The notes below the pieces were generated by a model. That model worked only from the letters and a program-made list of their open reading frames with translations. It made no database searches and was not told where the DNA came from. DNA of 64,000 nt. Origin: Cohnella sp. SGD-V74 (GTDB lineage Bacteria; Bacillota; Bacilli; Paenibacillales; Paenibacillaceae). The stretch spans positions 124,001 through 188,000 of the forward strand of contig NZ_PVYW01000004.1 in assembly GCF_003001675.1 (NCBI RefSeq). Reading direction: 5' to 3'. The position numbers and the translations under genes were made by a program. Of this stretch, positions 51,102 through 59,179 are shown piece by piece. How positions within the stretch are numbered: position 1 is the stretch's first letter; each line of letters opens with the position of its first letter.

Positions 51102-52187
51102 ATGAAGAGAAGCTGGAATTTCAATCCGGGACCGGCGGCGCTGCCGCTGGAAGTGCTGGAGCGGGCGAAGGAAGCGTTCGTCGAATATGGAGACCAGGGC
51201 CTGTCGCTGCTGGAAATGTCGCATCGAAGCAAGACGGTGGAGCGGATCGTCGAGGAGACGGAGAGACAACTGCTCGATCTGATCGGACTGCCGACGGGAT
51301 ATCGGGTGCTGTTCATGGGAGGAGGAGCGAGCGCCCAATTCGCGCTTGTTCCGATGAACTTCCTTCTGCCGGGGATAACCGCGCGTTACCTCGTATCCGG
51401 CAGCTTCGCGGAGAAAGCCTATAAAGAGGCGAAAACGGTCGGTCAGTCGGAAGTGTTGGCGAGCGGCAAGGCCGAGGGTTGGAGGAGGCTCCCGGACTTG
51501 CGGCAGATGGAGATCGCTCCCGACACCGCCTACGTTCACATGACCACGAACAATACGATCGAAGGCTCGCAGTTCCGCGACTTACCCGATACCGGAGAGG
51601 TCCCGCTGATCGGGGACATGACGAGCGACATTTTGAGCCGCAGGCTGAATTGGACGAAATTCTCGCTGATCTACGCGGCTGCGCAGAAGAATCTCGGCCC
51701 CGCTGGCGTGACGGCCGTCATCGTCAAGGAAGAACTGCTGAAGGCGGGCAACGCGGACATTCCGGCGATTTTCCAGTATCGCACCTGCGCCGAGCACGGT
51801 TCGCTCTATAACACGCCTCCGGTCCACGCCATTTACATGATGAAGCTGACACTGGAGTGGACCGCACGCCAAGGCGGCATCCCGGAACTGGAGAAGCGGA
51901 ACGAGCGGAAAATAGGGTTCCTCTACGAAGCGATCGACACCGGGGACGGATTTTATCGAGGGATCGTGGAGAAGCCGTATCGCTCGATGATGAACGCGAC
52001 GTGGCGAATGCCGGACGAAACGTTGGAGAAGCAATTCTTGCTGGAAGCGGAGCGGGAAGGCTTTATCGGTCTGGCCGGCCACCGCAGCGTCGGCGGGCTG
52101 CGCGCTTCCGCCTACAACGCGGTGCCGGAGGAGGCCTGCAAGGCGCTTGCCGAATTTATGAACGATTTCCGCAGGAGATGCGGATAG
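51102..52187 (+). CDS. serC: phosphoserine aminotransferase
   Basis: A 361-residue class V aminotransferase: NFNPGPAALPLEVLERA start, GGGASAQFALVPMN, the PLP-lysine region (SLIYAAAQKNLGPAGV) and the C-terminal VGGLRASAYNAV. It converts 3-phosphohydroxypyruvate to phosphoserine in serine synthesis, and acts in the analogous vitamin B6 step. ATG at 51102 follows GAGGAG. It lies behind a T-box and 14 bp before serS. Confidence 0.95.
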   Translation: MKRSWNFNPGPAALPLEVLERAKEAFVEYGDQGLSLLEMSHRSKTVERIVEETERQLLDLIGLPTGYRVLFMGGGASAQFALVPMNFLLPGITARYLVSGSFAEKAYKEAKTVGQSEVLASGKAEGWRRLPDLRQMEIAPDTAYVHMTTNNTIEGSQFRDLPDTGEVPLIGDMTSDILSRRLNWTKFSLIYAAAQKNLGPAGVTAVIVKEELLKAGNADIPAIFQYRTCAEHGSLYNTPPVHAIYMMKLTLEWTARQGGIPELEKRNERKIGFLYEAIDTGDGFYRGIVEKPYRSMMNATWRMPDETLEKQFLLEAEREGFIGLAGHRSVGGLRASAYNAVPEEACKALAEFMNDFRRRCG

Positions 52188-52201
52188 AGGGGGACGAACG
52201 A

Positions 52202-53482
52202 ATGTTGGATATGGCGTATATAAGAGAGAATGGCGAACTGCTGCAGCGGACGGCCGACGGTAAGGGCATCGCTTTGTCGGTGGCGGAGCTGATCGAACGG
52301 GACGATCGGAGAAGAGGGCTGCTTCGCGAGGTCGAGAGGCTGCGCGGGGAGCGCAACCGGTTGTCGGAGCTGGTCGGCAGGCTTCTGAAGCAAGGAGCGA
52401 CGGAGGAAGCGGAGCCGGCAAGAAAGGAAGCTCAGGCGACAAACGACGAATTGGGCGTGCTGGAAGCCGAGTTGGTCGAAGTCGAGGCAAGCTGCCGGAA
52501 GCTGATGCAGCTTGTCCCCAATCCCGTATCGGCGGATACGCCGGAGGGTAAGTCGGATGCGGACAACGTGGAGGTTAAGCGGGTCGGGGAGCTCCCGAGC
52601 TTCGAATTCGAGCCCCTCAGCCACGTGGAGCTTGGAGAGAAGCTTGGCATTGTTGACCTGCCGCGCGGGGTGAAGATCGGAGGCGCACGCCAGTATGTAC
52701 TGAAAGGTATGGGCTGGCATCTGCACCGGGCGGTACAGCAACTCGCAATGGACGTATTGGAAAGCCGGGGCTTCACGCTGTTGGACGTTCCGTTGATGGT
52801 GCGCGGCGAAGCGCTGCTGAACACCGGATTTTTCCCGACGGGTGAAGACCAGGTGTTCTCGATCGCCGAAGAAGACCGGTATTTGGTCGGTACTTCGGAA
52901 GTGAGCCTGGTATCGTACCTCGCGGGCGAGATCGTCGAGCTGGACGGTCCGATCCGGTTGGCGGCGGCGACGGCGTGCTTCCGCAGAGAGATCGGTTCGT
53001 CGGGGCGCGATGTGCATGGGCTGTACCGCGTACACCAGTTCTCGAAGGTCGAGCAGGTCGTCGTCTGCGAGAACGACCCCGAGCTGTCGGAGCGGCTGCT
53101 GCAAGAAATTACGGACAACGCCGAGCGCATTTTGCAGCTGCTGGAGTTGCCCTACCGGATCGTCGCCGTCTGCATCGGCGACATGTCGCAGAAGACGCAC
53201 AAGCAGTACGACATCGAGACGTGGATGCCGAGCCGCCAAGCTTACGGCGAGACGCATTCGGCCTCGAATCTGCTCGACTTTCAGGCGCGGAGGGCGAACA
53301 TCCGCTATCGGGACGAAGCCGGCAAGCTGCGCTATTGCCACACGCTGAACAACACGGCGATTGCGACGCCGCGCATCCTGATCCCGCTGCTGGAGAATCA
53401 TCAGAGGGAGGACGGTTCGGTCTACATTCCCCGCGCGCTAAGACCGTACTTGGGCGGCAGGGAGGAGCTTCGGGCGGATTAA
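52202..53482 (+). CDS. serS: serine--tRNA ligase, divergent form
   Basis: A 426-residue class II synthetase: N-terminal coiled-coil arm (about 30-105), then the catalytic domain with motif 2 CFRREIGSSGRDVHGLYRVHQF and tail RPYLGGREE. Motif 3 reads HTLNNTAIATPRILIPLLEN rather than the usual HTLNGSGLAVGRTLxAILEN, so it belongs to a divergent SerRS clade. The genome may also carry a standard serS. ATG at 52202 follows GAGGGGGA. T-box control and linkage to serC fit supply of Ser-tRNA during serine starvation. Confidence 0.9.
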   Translation: MLDMAYIRENGELLQRTADGKGIALSVAELIERDDRRRGLLREVERLRGERNRLSELVGRLLKQGATEEAEPARKEAQATNDELGVLEAELVEVEASCRKLMQLVPNPVSADTPEGKSDADNVEVKRVGELPSFEFEPLSHVELGEKLGIVDLPRGVKIGGARQYVLKGMGWHLHRAVQQLAMDVLESRGFTLLDVPLMVRGEALLNTGFFPTGEDQVFSIAEEDRYLVGTSEVSLVSYLAGEIVELDGPIRLAAATACFRREIGSSGRDVHGLYRVHQFSKVEQVVVCENDPELSERLLQEITDNAERILQLLELPYRIVAVCIGDMSQKTHKQYDIETWMPSRQAYGETHSASNLLDFQARRANIRYRDEAGKLRYCHTLNNTAIATPRILIPLLENHQREDGSVYIPRALRPYLGGREELRAD

Positions 53483-53504
53483 GTAAATGAAGCATGAACG
53501 AAGG

Positions 53505-53543
53505 AACGGAGCTTCCCTTGGCGACCAGGGAGGCTCCGTTTTA
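53505..53543 (+). terminator. terminator after serS
   Basis: AACGGAGC and TCCCT pair with AGGGA and GCTCCGTT, then TTA. Confidence 0.75.
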
Positions 53544-53648
53544 CATGAGGGTCGAAAAAAACTCTTCCCAGCGCCCGCATCCCAAGAGAGAATAGACGGA
53601 GAAGCGCAATCGCCCCAATTACATTATGACAAGGGAGTGTCAGCGATC

Positions 53649-54017
53649 GTGAAAGGCATCGCGATCTTGATCGCGTTCTATTTGGCGGGAGTCGCGCTGG
53701 AGGCGTGGCTCCGTCTGCCGCTGCCGGCCAACGTGACCGGCATGATTCTGCTCGCGCTCGCCCTGTTCTCGGGCATCGTGAAGCTGGAATGGATCGAGAA
53801 GGAATCCGGGCTGCTGCTCCGGCATATGGGCTTGTTCTTCGTACCGGCGATTGTGGGAACGATCGCGTTCGCGGACATGATCCAGTCGCATTGGATGTAC
53901 GTCATTGCCGGCGTCGTTCCCGGCACGCTGCTCGTCATGGCGGTCTCCGGCTTCGTGACGAAGGGATTAAGCCGAAAGGAGAAGAACGTCCATGACTCTG
54001 CCGACGTGGCTGGATAA
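53649..54017 (+). CDS. lrgA: LrgA/CidA holin-like protein
   Basis: About 122 residues with four predicted helices and family segments ALEAWLRLPLPANVTGMILLALAL and GLFFVPAIVGTI. With LrgB it modulates murein hydrolase activity or exports small molecules in Firmicutes. GTG at 53649 with AAGGGAG upstream is used; GTG at 53637 is inside that site. It overlaps lrgB by 26 bp. Confidence 0.88.
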   Translation: MKGIAILIAFYLAGVALEAWLRLPLPANVTGMILLALALFSGIVKLEWIEKESGLLLRHMGLFFVPAIVGTIAFADMIQSHWMYVIAGVVPGTLLVMAVSGFVTKGLSRKEKNVHDSADVAG

Positions 54018-54681
54018 CCCGGCGTTCGGCGTCGGGTTGACCCTGCTGGTCTATTGCGCGGCGGTAGGGTTCAGGAGCAAACGGCGCGGAATCAACCCGC
54101 TCGTCGTCACCTCGTTATTTCTGATCGTATTCCTCTCGGTAACGGGAATTCCGTACGAAGCCTATCGCGCCGGAGGAGATTGGATCGCTTACGGGTTGGG
54201 TCCCGCGACGGTCGCGCTGGCGGTTCCTCTCTACAAGCATGCGGCCGCTATCCGCCGAATGCTGGGTCCCGTCCTTCTAGGCATAATCGCCGGTTCGATT
54301 CTTTCCCTGGCCGCCGTGTTGCTGCTGCTCTATATTCCCGGAAGTCCGAGAGAGCTGCTCCTGTCGATGCTGACGAAGTCGGTATCCTCGCCGATCGCCC
54401 TTGAGATCACGAAGCGAACGGGCGGCATTCCTGAGCTAAGCGCCGTGTTCTCGGTTTTGTCCGGCCTGTTCGGCAGCGTAGCCGGCCCGGCGTTCATGCG
54501 GATATGCGGCATCCGCGGAGACGTTCCCCTCGGCGTCGGCATCGGCACGAGCTCCCACGGGATCGGAACGGCCCGCGTGCTGCTGGACTCGGAGTGGGCG
54601 GGCGGCGTCAGCGGCTTCTCGATGGCCGCGGCGGGAATCGCGACTTCCATTTTGATGATACCGGTATACGGCTGGCTGTAA
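53992..54681 (+). CDS. lrgB: LrgB family protein
   Basis: A 229-residue membrane protein with the LrgB/CidB signatures NPLVVTSLFLIVFL, LTKSVSSPIALEI, GLFGSVAGPAFM and IGTSSHGIGTARVL. It functions with LrgA. AAAGGAGAAG precedes the ATG inside lrgA. Confidence 0.93.
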   Translation: MTLPTWLDNPAFGVGLTLLVYCAAVGFRSKRRGINPLVVTSLFLIVFLSVTGIPYEAYRAGGDWIAYGLGPATVALAVPLYKHAAAIRRMLGPVLLGIIAGSILSLAAVLLLLYIPGSPRELLLSMLTKSVSSPIALEITKRTGGIPELSAVFSVLSGLFGSVAGPAFMRICGIRGDVPLGVGIGTSSHGIGTARVLLDSEWAGGVSGFSMAAAGIATSILMIPVYGWL

Positions 54682-54682
54682 C

Positions 54683-54723
54683 GCCCCGATTTGACGTTTT
54701 CATGACGTCTTGTCGGGGCTTTT
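54683..54723 (+). terminator. terminator after lrgB
   Basis: GCCCCGA pairs with TCGGGGC, with an internal GACG-CGTC stem, followed by TTTT. Confidence 0.75.
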
Positions 54724-54740
54724 CGTTTTTTCTTCGTTAA

Positions 54741-54756
54741 TGTGATTCGTATCACG
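54741..54756. promoter_or_regulatory. TGTGA-N6-TCAC operator with class II promoter for the heme-copper operon
   Basis: GTGAT-TCGT-ATCAC is a perfect palindrome within TGTGATTCGTATCACG. Its centre (54748.5) lies 28.5 bp before a TACGAT -10 box (54777-54782), the same geometry as at doxX (29.5 bp), again close to -41.5. It is likely an Fnr/Crp-type activator site. Confidence 0.6.
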
Positions 54757-54822
54757 AACTCGAATTCCCGATCCGCTACGATAACAGCAGGAACCATTAT
54801 TCATCGAAAGGGGCGTTCGGCG

Positions 54823-54969
54823 ATGGAGTCCGCGAAACCGAAACGCGAAGAGGATCGGAACGATGAGGTCCATTCGCAAAAAGGCACTTTATTTTCCGTA
54901 TTCATGCTCGGAGCTTTTATTGCTCTTTTGTTCGTCGTAGTGTTCGGTCTGTATATGTCGAGAGTGTAG
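54823..54969 (+). CDS. small single-helix subunit of the heme-copper oxidase
   Basis: A 48-residue protein: charged cytoplasmic N-terminus (KPKREEDRNDEVHSQKG) and one transmembrane helix (LFSVFMLGAFIALLFVVVFGLYM). It resembles subunit IIa of ba3-type oxidases, which replaces the missing second helix of subunit II. ATG at 54823 follows AAAGGGG. First gene of the operon. Confidence 0.72.
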   Translation: MESAKPKREEDRNDEVHSQKGTLFSVFMLGAFIALLFVVVFGLYMSRV

Positions 54970-54987
54970 CCGGAGGGAGGGATTAAG

Positions 54988-55461
54988 ATGAAGCTGAAAA
55001 TGCATCGGTACGAAGAAATATGGTTAGTTTGCGGCATTTCCCTGATTGTCGTATTTATGCTCATCACCGGGTACCAGACGTTCGCTCTGGACATGGGGCC
55101 TCCGAGTCACATGGAGACGATCGATCCGCAGAAGGTGGACGAGACGGCTCCGTTCGACAAACCGGGCGTGTACAAGATCGGAGAGGACGAGTATGAAGTG
55201 GTCATGTCGTTGGAATCGTTCGCCTTTACGCCTGTGGACATCGAGATTCCCGCGGGCTCGACCGTGCATTTCATTTTGACTTCCAAGGACGTGACGCACG
55301 GCTTCGAGGTGGCGGGCACCAACGTCAACGCGATGGTCATGCCGGGCTATATCCAGAAAATTTCGCAGAAGTTCAGTAAAGCGGGCGAATATTTGATCGT
55401 CTGCAACGAATACTGCGGAGCCGGCCACCAGTACATGAGCACGATCATCAAAGTCGTATAG
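54988..55461 (+). CDS. heme-copper oxidase subunit II with CuA site (ba3 type)
   Basis: A 157-residue protein: one N-terminal helix (EIWLVCGISLIVVFMLITGY) and a cupredoxin domain with the full CuA ligand set, His in THGFEVAG and CNEYCGAGHQYM (two Cys, His, Met). It receives electrons from cytochrome c for subunit I. Single-helix subunits of this length are typical of B-type (ba3) enzymes. Confidence 0.9.
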   Translation: MKLKMHRYEEIWLVCGISLIVVFMLITGYQTFALDMGPPSHMETIDPQKVDETAPFDKPGVYKIGEDEYEVVMSLESFAFTPVDIEIPAGSTVHFILTSKDVTHGFEVAGTNVNAMVMPGYIQKISQKFSKAGEYLIVCNEYCGAGHQYMSTIIKVV

Positions 55462-55475
55462 AGGAGGCGAGTCGA

Positions 55476-57119
55476 TTGAATAAGCTGCTGGGAGCCCAGC
55501 CGAAGGACGCGGCCCTGTCGAGAACGTATTTGTTCGTAGCCTTCGCGGCACTGCTGCTGGGCGGCATCATGGGATTGCTGCAAGCGACGGAACGGGCAGG
55601 ATTGTTCGAAATGCCAAGCTGGTTTACTTATTATCAAGCTTTGACGACGCACGGCATCGTGCTGGTCGTCGTGCTGACCGCGTTTTTCACGATCGGTTAT
55701 TTCTACGCGGCGTTATCGCACACGTTGGGCGGTCTGCTGCCTAAAGTCAGGAAAATGGCGTGGATCGGCTTCGCGCTGAAAATCATAGGCTTCGTATTCG
55801 TCGTCATTCCCGTCGTGATGAACAAAGCCACCGTTATGTATACGTTCTACCCGCCGATGAAAGCGTCCCCGTACTTCTATATCGGCTTGGTGTTTATCGT
55901 GCTGGGCGTGTGGATGTGCGCGTTCGGGGCTTTCGTTCAAGTCGCCACCTGGAGAAAAAACAACCGAGGACAGCATCTGCCGATTCTATCCTTCTTCGCC
56001 ACCGGCGTGTTCGTGCTGCTGTTCTTCGGCAGCCTCGGCGTGACGGTCGAGGTGCTGACGCTGATCCCTTGGGCGTTCGGATGGACGAAGACGGTCAACG
56101 TCATGGTCAGCCGCACGCTGTTCTGGTCGTTCGGGCATACGCTGGTCAATATCTGGTATTTGACGGCGGTGTCCGCCTGGTACGTCGTCGTGCCTAAGGT
56201 GATCGGCGGAAGAAGGTTCAGCGACGTGCTGACGAGATTCGTCATCATCGCCCTCGTCATCACGAACATTCCCGGAGGCTTCCACCACCAGATTATCGAC
56301 CCGGGCATGTCGCAGTCGCTGAAATTCATGCACGTCTTCATGAGTCTGGTCATCGGCATTCCTTCCATGATGACGGCGTACGCCATGTTCTCCGTCTTCG
56401 AGCGCCGCGGCAGAGAGCTTGGAGGCAAAGGGCTGCTCGGCTGGTTCAAAAAAATGCCGTGGGGCGACGTCCGGTTTCTGGCCCCGTTTATCGCGATGGT
56501 CGCGTTTATTCCCGGAGGAGCGGGCGGTATCGTACAGACGACGAACCAGTTGAACCAGGTCGTGCACAATACGCTGTGGGTCGTCGGCCACTTCCATCTG
56601 ACGGTCGGCACGTCCGTCATTCTGACTTTCTTCGGCATCAGCTATTGGTTGATTCCGTTCGTCTCCAAACGCGTATTGACGCCGCGCATCAACAAGCTGG
56701 GGGTCATCCAGACGATCTTCTGGACGATCGGCATGCTGATCATGACGGTTTCGATGCACATTTCCGGCCTGCTCGGTGCGCCTCGCAGAACCTCCTATAC
56801 AACGTATGGGGACCATGCGGTCGCGGCAAGCTGGGATCCGTATACGATTCTCGTCGTGATCGGCGCGGCGTTCCTGCTCGTCGGAGGGGCTCTTCAACTG
56901 TACGCCGCTTACTACTTGATGTTCCGTGCGCCCAAAGGCCATACCGAATTCCCGCTCGCGGAAGCCGAGGAGAACGCTTCGGCCACGCCGTACTGGACCG
57001 AACGCTGGGGCCGCACGATCATTGTGATGCTGCTGCTCGTCGCGATGGCCTACGTCGCGCCGCTGGTCAACTTTATTGCCAACGCTCCGCCGGGGTCTCC
57101 GCCTTTCGTCACCTGGTAG
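55476..57119 (+). CDS. heme-copper oxidase-type subunit I (B family) with Asn in place of the active-site Tyr
   Basis: A 547-residue protein with 12-14 helices. Metal ligands are visible: low-spin heme His59 (TTHGIV), CuB His221 (FGHTLVN), CuB His270 and His271 (FHHQ), and the heme pair His372/His374 (GHFHLTV). The residue four after His221, Tyr in O2-reducing A- and B-type enzymes (GHPxVY), is Asn225 here. Loss of this Tyr is characteristic of nitric oxide reductases derived from the oxidase superfamily. The TTG start at 55476 follows GAGGAGG. Whether the enzyme reduces O2 or NO cannot be settled from sequence alone. Confidence 0.88.
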   Translation: MNKLLGAQPKDAALSRTYLFVAFAALLLGGIMGLLQATERAGLFEMPSWFTYYQALTTHGIVLVVVLTAFFTIGYFYAALSHTLGGLLPKVRKMAWIGFALKIIGFVFVVIPVVMNKATVMYTFYPPMKASPYFYIGLVFIVLGVWMCAFGAFVQVATWRKNNRGQHLPILSFFATGVFVLLFFGSLGVTVEVLTLIPWAFGWTKTVNVMVSRTLFWSFGHTLVNIWYLTAVSAWYVVVPKVIGGRRFSDVLTRFVIIALVITNIPGGFHHQIIDPGMSQSLKFMHVFMSLVIGIPSMMTAYAMFSVFERRGRELGGKGLLGWFKKMPWGDVRFLAPFIAMVAFIPGGAGGIVQTTNQLNQVVHNTLWVVGHFHLTVGTSVILTFFGISYWLIPFVSKRVLTPRINKLGVIQTIFWTIGMLIMTVSMHISGLLGAPRRTSYTTYGDHAVAASWDPYTILVVIGAAFLLVGGALQLYAAYYLMFRAPKGHTEFPLAEAEENASATPYWTERWGRTIIVMLLLVAMAYVAPLVNFIANAPPGSPPFVTW

Positions 57120-57128
57120 GCGGTCGGT

Positions 57129-57767
57129 ATGAAGAGCCTTCGTCCGAATTCCCTCGCGACGTTCGCCGTCATTTTATTCGGAATCGCGTTGTTTTACTGG
57201 GGAACAGACGGCTTCACCGCCTATACCGCGGAGTCGGCCAGAGTGAACCGGCTGCTCGACGCTCGTCCGACGTTTCCGCAGACGACGTTCGAGGACAGCA
57301 AGGGCCGAAGCTACTCGATCTCCGAGTTCGAAGGCAAATACGTGTTCCTCACCTTCTTCTACTCTGCCTGCTCGACCGTATGCGTCCAACTGGAAGGGAA
57401 TATGGGACGGGTGTACGAGACGATCCCCGCCGAGCGGCTTGGGCGAGAGATCGTGTTCCTGAGCGTCAGCTTCGATCCGGACAGGGACGACCCGGCGAGA
57501 TTGGAGGAATACAGGACGTTCTTCGACAGCGACGGAGAGACGTGGCGGATGGCCAGAGTTCCTGATCGGACCGAATTGAACCGGCTGTTGGACGAGTTCG
57601 GCGTCATCGTCATTCCGGATGAGAGCGGAGGCTTCGCGCATAATTCCGCCTTCTACCTCGTCGATCCGGCAGGAACGTTGATCGACGTGATGGACTACAC
57701 CCGGCCGGAAGAGGCGGCGAACGAAGTCGCCCGCATCCTCGATCAGGAAAGGGGGGACGGAGGATGA
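57129..57767 (+). CDS. SCO1/SenC copper chaperone family protein
   Basis: A 212-residue protein: N-terminal helix anchor (residues 10-28), then a thioredoxin-like domain with the copper-binding CSTVC (Cys-x3-Cys) and downstream His in FAHNSAFYLVD. SCO proteins load copper into the CuA centre. It lies right behind subunit I. Confidence 0.9.
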   Translation: MKSLRPNSLATFAVILFGIALFYWGTDGFTAYTAESARVNRLLDARPTFPQTTFEDSKGRSYSISEFEGKYVFLTFFYSACSTVCVQLEGNMGRVYETIPAERLGREIVFLSVSFDPDRDDPARLEEYRTFFDSDGETWRMARVPDRTELNRLLDEFGVIVIPDESGGFAHNSAFYLVDPAGTLIDVMDYTRPEEAANEVARILDQERGDGG

Positions 57768-58321
57768 AGCAGTCCGTATACGGGCTTGTACTGTTCATCC
57801 TGCTGGCTCTTCCTCCAGTGGCCGGCCTGATGGAATCGCTTATGATCGCGCACATGCATATGCAGATGCCGCTATTGGTCGCGTCCGGCTTCCTGATGGC
57901 GAAGTACGGGCAAATCCGCTTTCCCCGGTTCTGGGAGCGCTGGAACGATAACGGCGTTCCCGGCATCCTGCTGTTCGCGATCATCGCGGTATACTGGATG
58001 CTGCCGCGCGCGATGGACGAGGCGTTGGCCTTCCCGGGAATGGAGGCGTTCAAGTTCGTCAGCCTGTCTCTCCTATGCGGCATGCCGCTAAGGGACAGCT
58101 GGCCCAAAATCGGCTATGCGGCCAAAAGCGCGGTCATAATCGGCTTCACGCTGCTCTTCGCCGGAATGGGACTGCTGTACGTCATCGCGCCCGTGCAGCT
58201 CTGCAACAATTACGTGCTGCTCGAACAGATCGCGCTGGGCTGGGGCTTCCTGACGACGGCGTTTTGCATGGTCATTTTCATAATCTATCACTTGTTTACG
58301 CGTCACTCCGCATATGAATGA
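57764..58321 (+). CDS. membrane protein of the heme-copper operon
   Basis: A 185-residue protein with five predicted helices and the histidine/methionine-rich segment MIAHMHMQMPLL, a plausible copper- or heme-binding site. It resembles CtaG-like assembly proteins only loosely. Its ATG overlaps the SCO stop by 4 nt, so it belongs to the operon. A terminator follows at 58351-58378. Confidence 0.75.
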   Translation: MKQSVYGLVLFILLALPPVAGLMESLMIAHMHMQMPLLVASGFLMAKYGQIRFPRFWERWNDNGVPGILLFAIIAVYWMLPRAMDEALAFPGMEAFKFVSLSLLCGMPLRDSWPKIGYAAKSAVIIGFTLLFAGMGLLYVIAPVQLCNNYVLLEQIALGWGFLTTAFCMVIFIIYHLFTRHSAYE

Positions 58322-58350
58322 AGTCCCCTTTTGAACATAGAGATACCGGC

Positions 58351-58378
58351 AACCGCGACCTCCAACGGCCGCGGTTTT
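58351..58378 (+). terminator. terminator of the heme-copper operon
   Basis: AACCGCG pairs with CGCGGTT, followed by TTTTG. Confidence 0.7.
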
Positions 58379-58419
58379 GTCGTTCCGCCGGCTCTCACTT
58401 ATACTGGAGGGTGTAGGCG

Positions 58420-58848
58420 ATGACGGGAGGGACGAAAGCAGTGACGGACGAAGCGCAGACAGAAAAAACAGAGGCAGAAAAAACAGGGACAGAAAAACCA
58501 GCTGCGGAGAAGGTGGATAAGAAAATCAGCGATGCGCGGGCATGGACTTACGTGGTTTTGGGAGGGCTGCTGGAGATCGTGTGGGCAAGCGGATTCAAGT
58601 ACGAGGAAATTCCCGGCTTGATCGTGCTCGTCGCGCTGCTGACCAGCTTCGATCTCATTATTCGGGCGACCAAGGTGCTGCCGGTGGGCACGGTGTACGC
58701 CGTATTCGCGGGAATGGGAACGCTCGGAACGACGATCGTGGAGATGAGCCTGTCCGGCTCGGTGAGCGCGATGAGGATCGCGTTTATTCTCCTGCTGCTG
58801 GCGTGCATCGTCGGGCTGAAATTGTCGAGCAAAGGAAGTGACGGCTAA
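58420..58848 (+). CDS. small multidrug resistance (SMR) transporter subunit 1
   Basis: A 142-residue protein: a hydrophilic N-terminal extension of about 38 residues with KTEAEKTGTEKPAAEK-type repeats, then a four-helix SMR domain with the essential Glu (LLEIVWASGFKY) and PVGTVYAVFAG. Most SMR subunits lack such an extension. ATG at 58420 follows GGAGGG. Its stop overlaps the next start (TAATG), typical of obligate SMR heterodimers such as YkkCD. Confidence 0.9.
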   Translation: MTGGTKAVTDEAQTEKTEAEKTGTEKPAAEKVDKKISDARAWTYVVLGGLLEIVWASGFKYEEIPGLIVLVALLTSFDLIIRATKVLPVGTVYAVFAGMGTLGTTIVEMSLSGSVSAMRIAFILLLLACIVGLKLSSKGSDG

Positions 58849-59162
58849 TGGACTGGGGGCTGCTTATCGCCGCCGGATTGCTGGAAGTGGTCGGAGTTAT
58901 CGGGATCAAGCGCGTCGCGCAAAACAACAATTGGACGAACAACATCATCCTCATCGCCGGGTTCGTAATCAGCTTCCAACTGCTGATTCAGGCGATGGAG
59001 ACGATTCCGCTGGCCACGGCGTACGCCGTATGGACGGGAATCGGCACCGTCGGCGCGGCCGTGGTCGGAATGATCTTCTTCAAGGAGCCGAAGAGCTGGC
59101 TGCGCATCGGTTGCATCCTCGGCATCATCTTCTCGGTCGTCGGACTCAAATTGGTTAGCTGA
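58848..59162 (+). CDS. small multidrug resistance (SMR) transporter subunit 2
   Basis: A 104-residue four-helix protein with the conserved Glu (LLEVVGVIGIK) and PLATAYAVWTGIGTVGAAVVG. It pairs with the upstream subunit to export cationic compounds or guanidinium derivatives. Confidence 0.92.
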   Translation: MDWGLLIAAGLLEVVGVIGIKRVAQNNNWTNNIILIAGFVISFQLLIQAMETIPLATAYAVWTGIGTVGAAVVGMIFFKEPKSWLRIGCILGIIFSVVGLKLVS

Positions 59163-59179
59163 ACGCCGCGTTCGCCGGT

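Noticed and set aside
58322..58419. Guanidine riboswitch upstream of the paired SMR genes
   Set aside because: YkkCD-type pairs often have one, but this interval is under 100 nt, mostly taken up by the upstream terminator, and lacks conserved guanidine-I elements.
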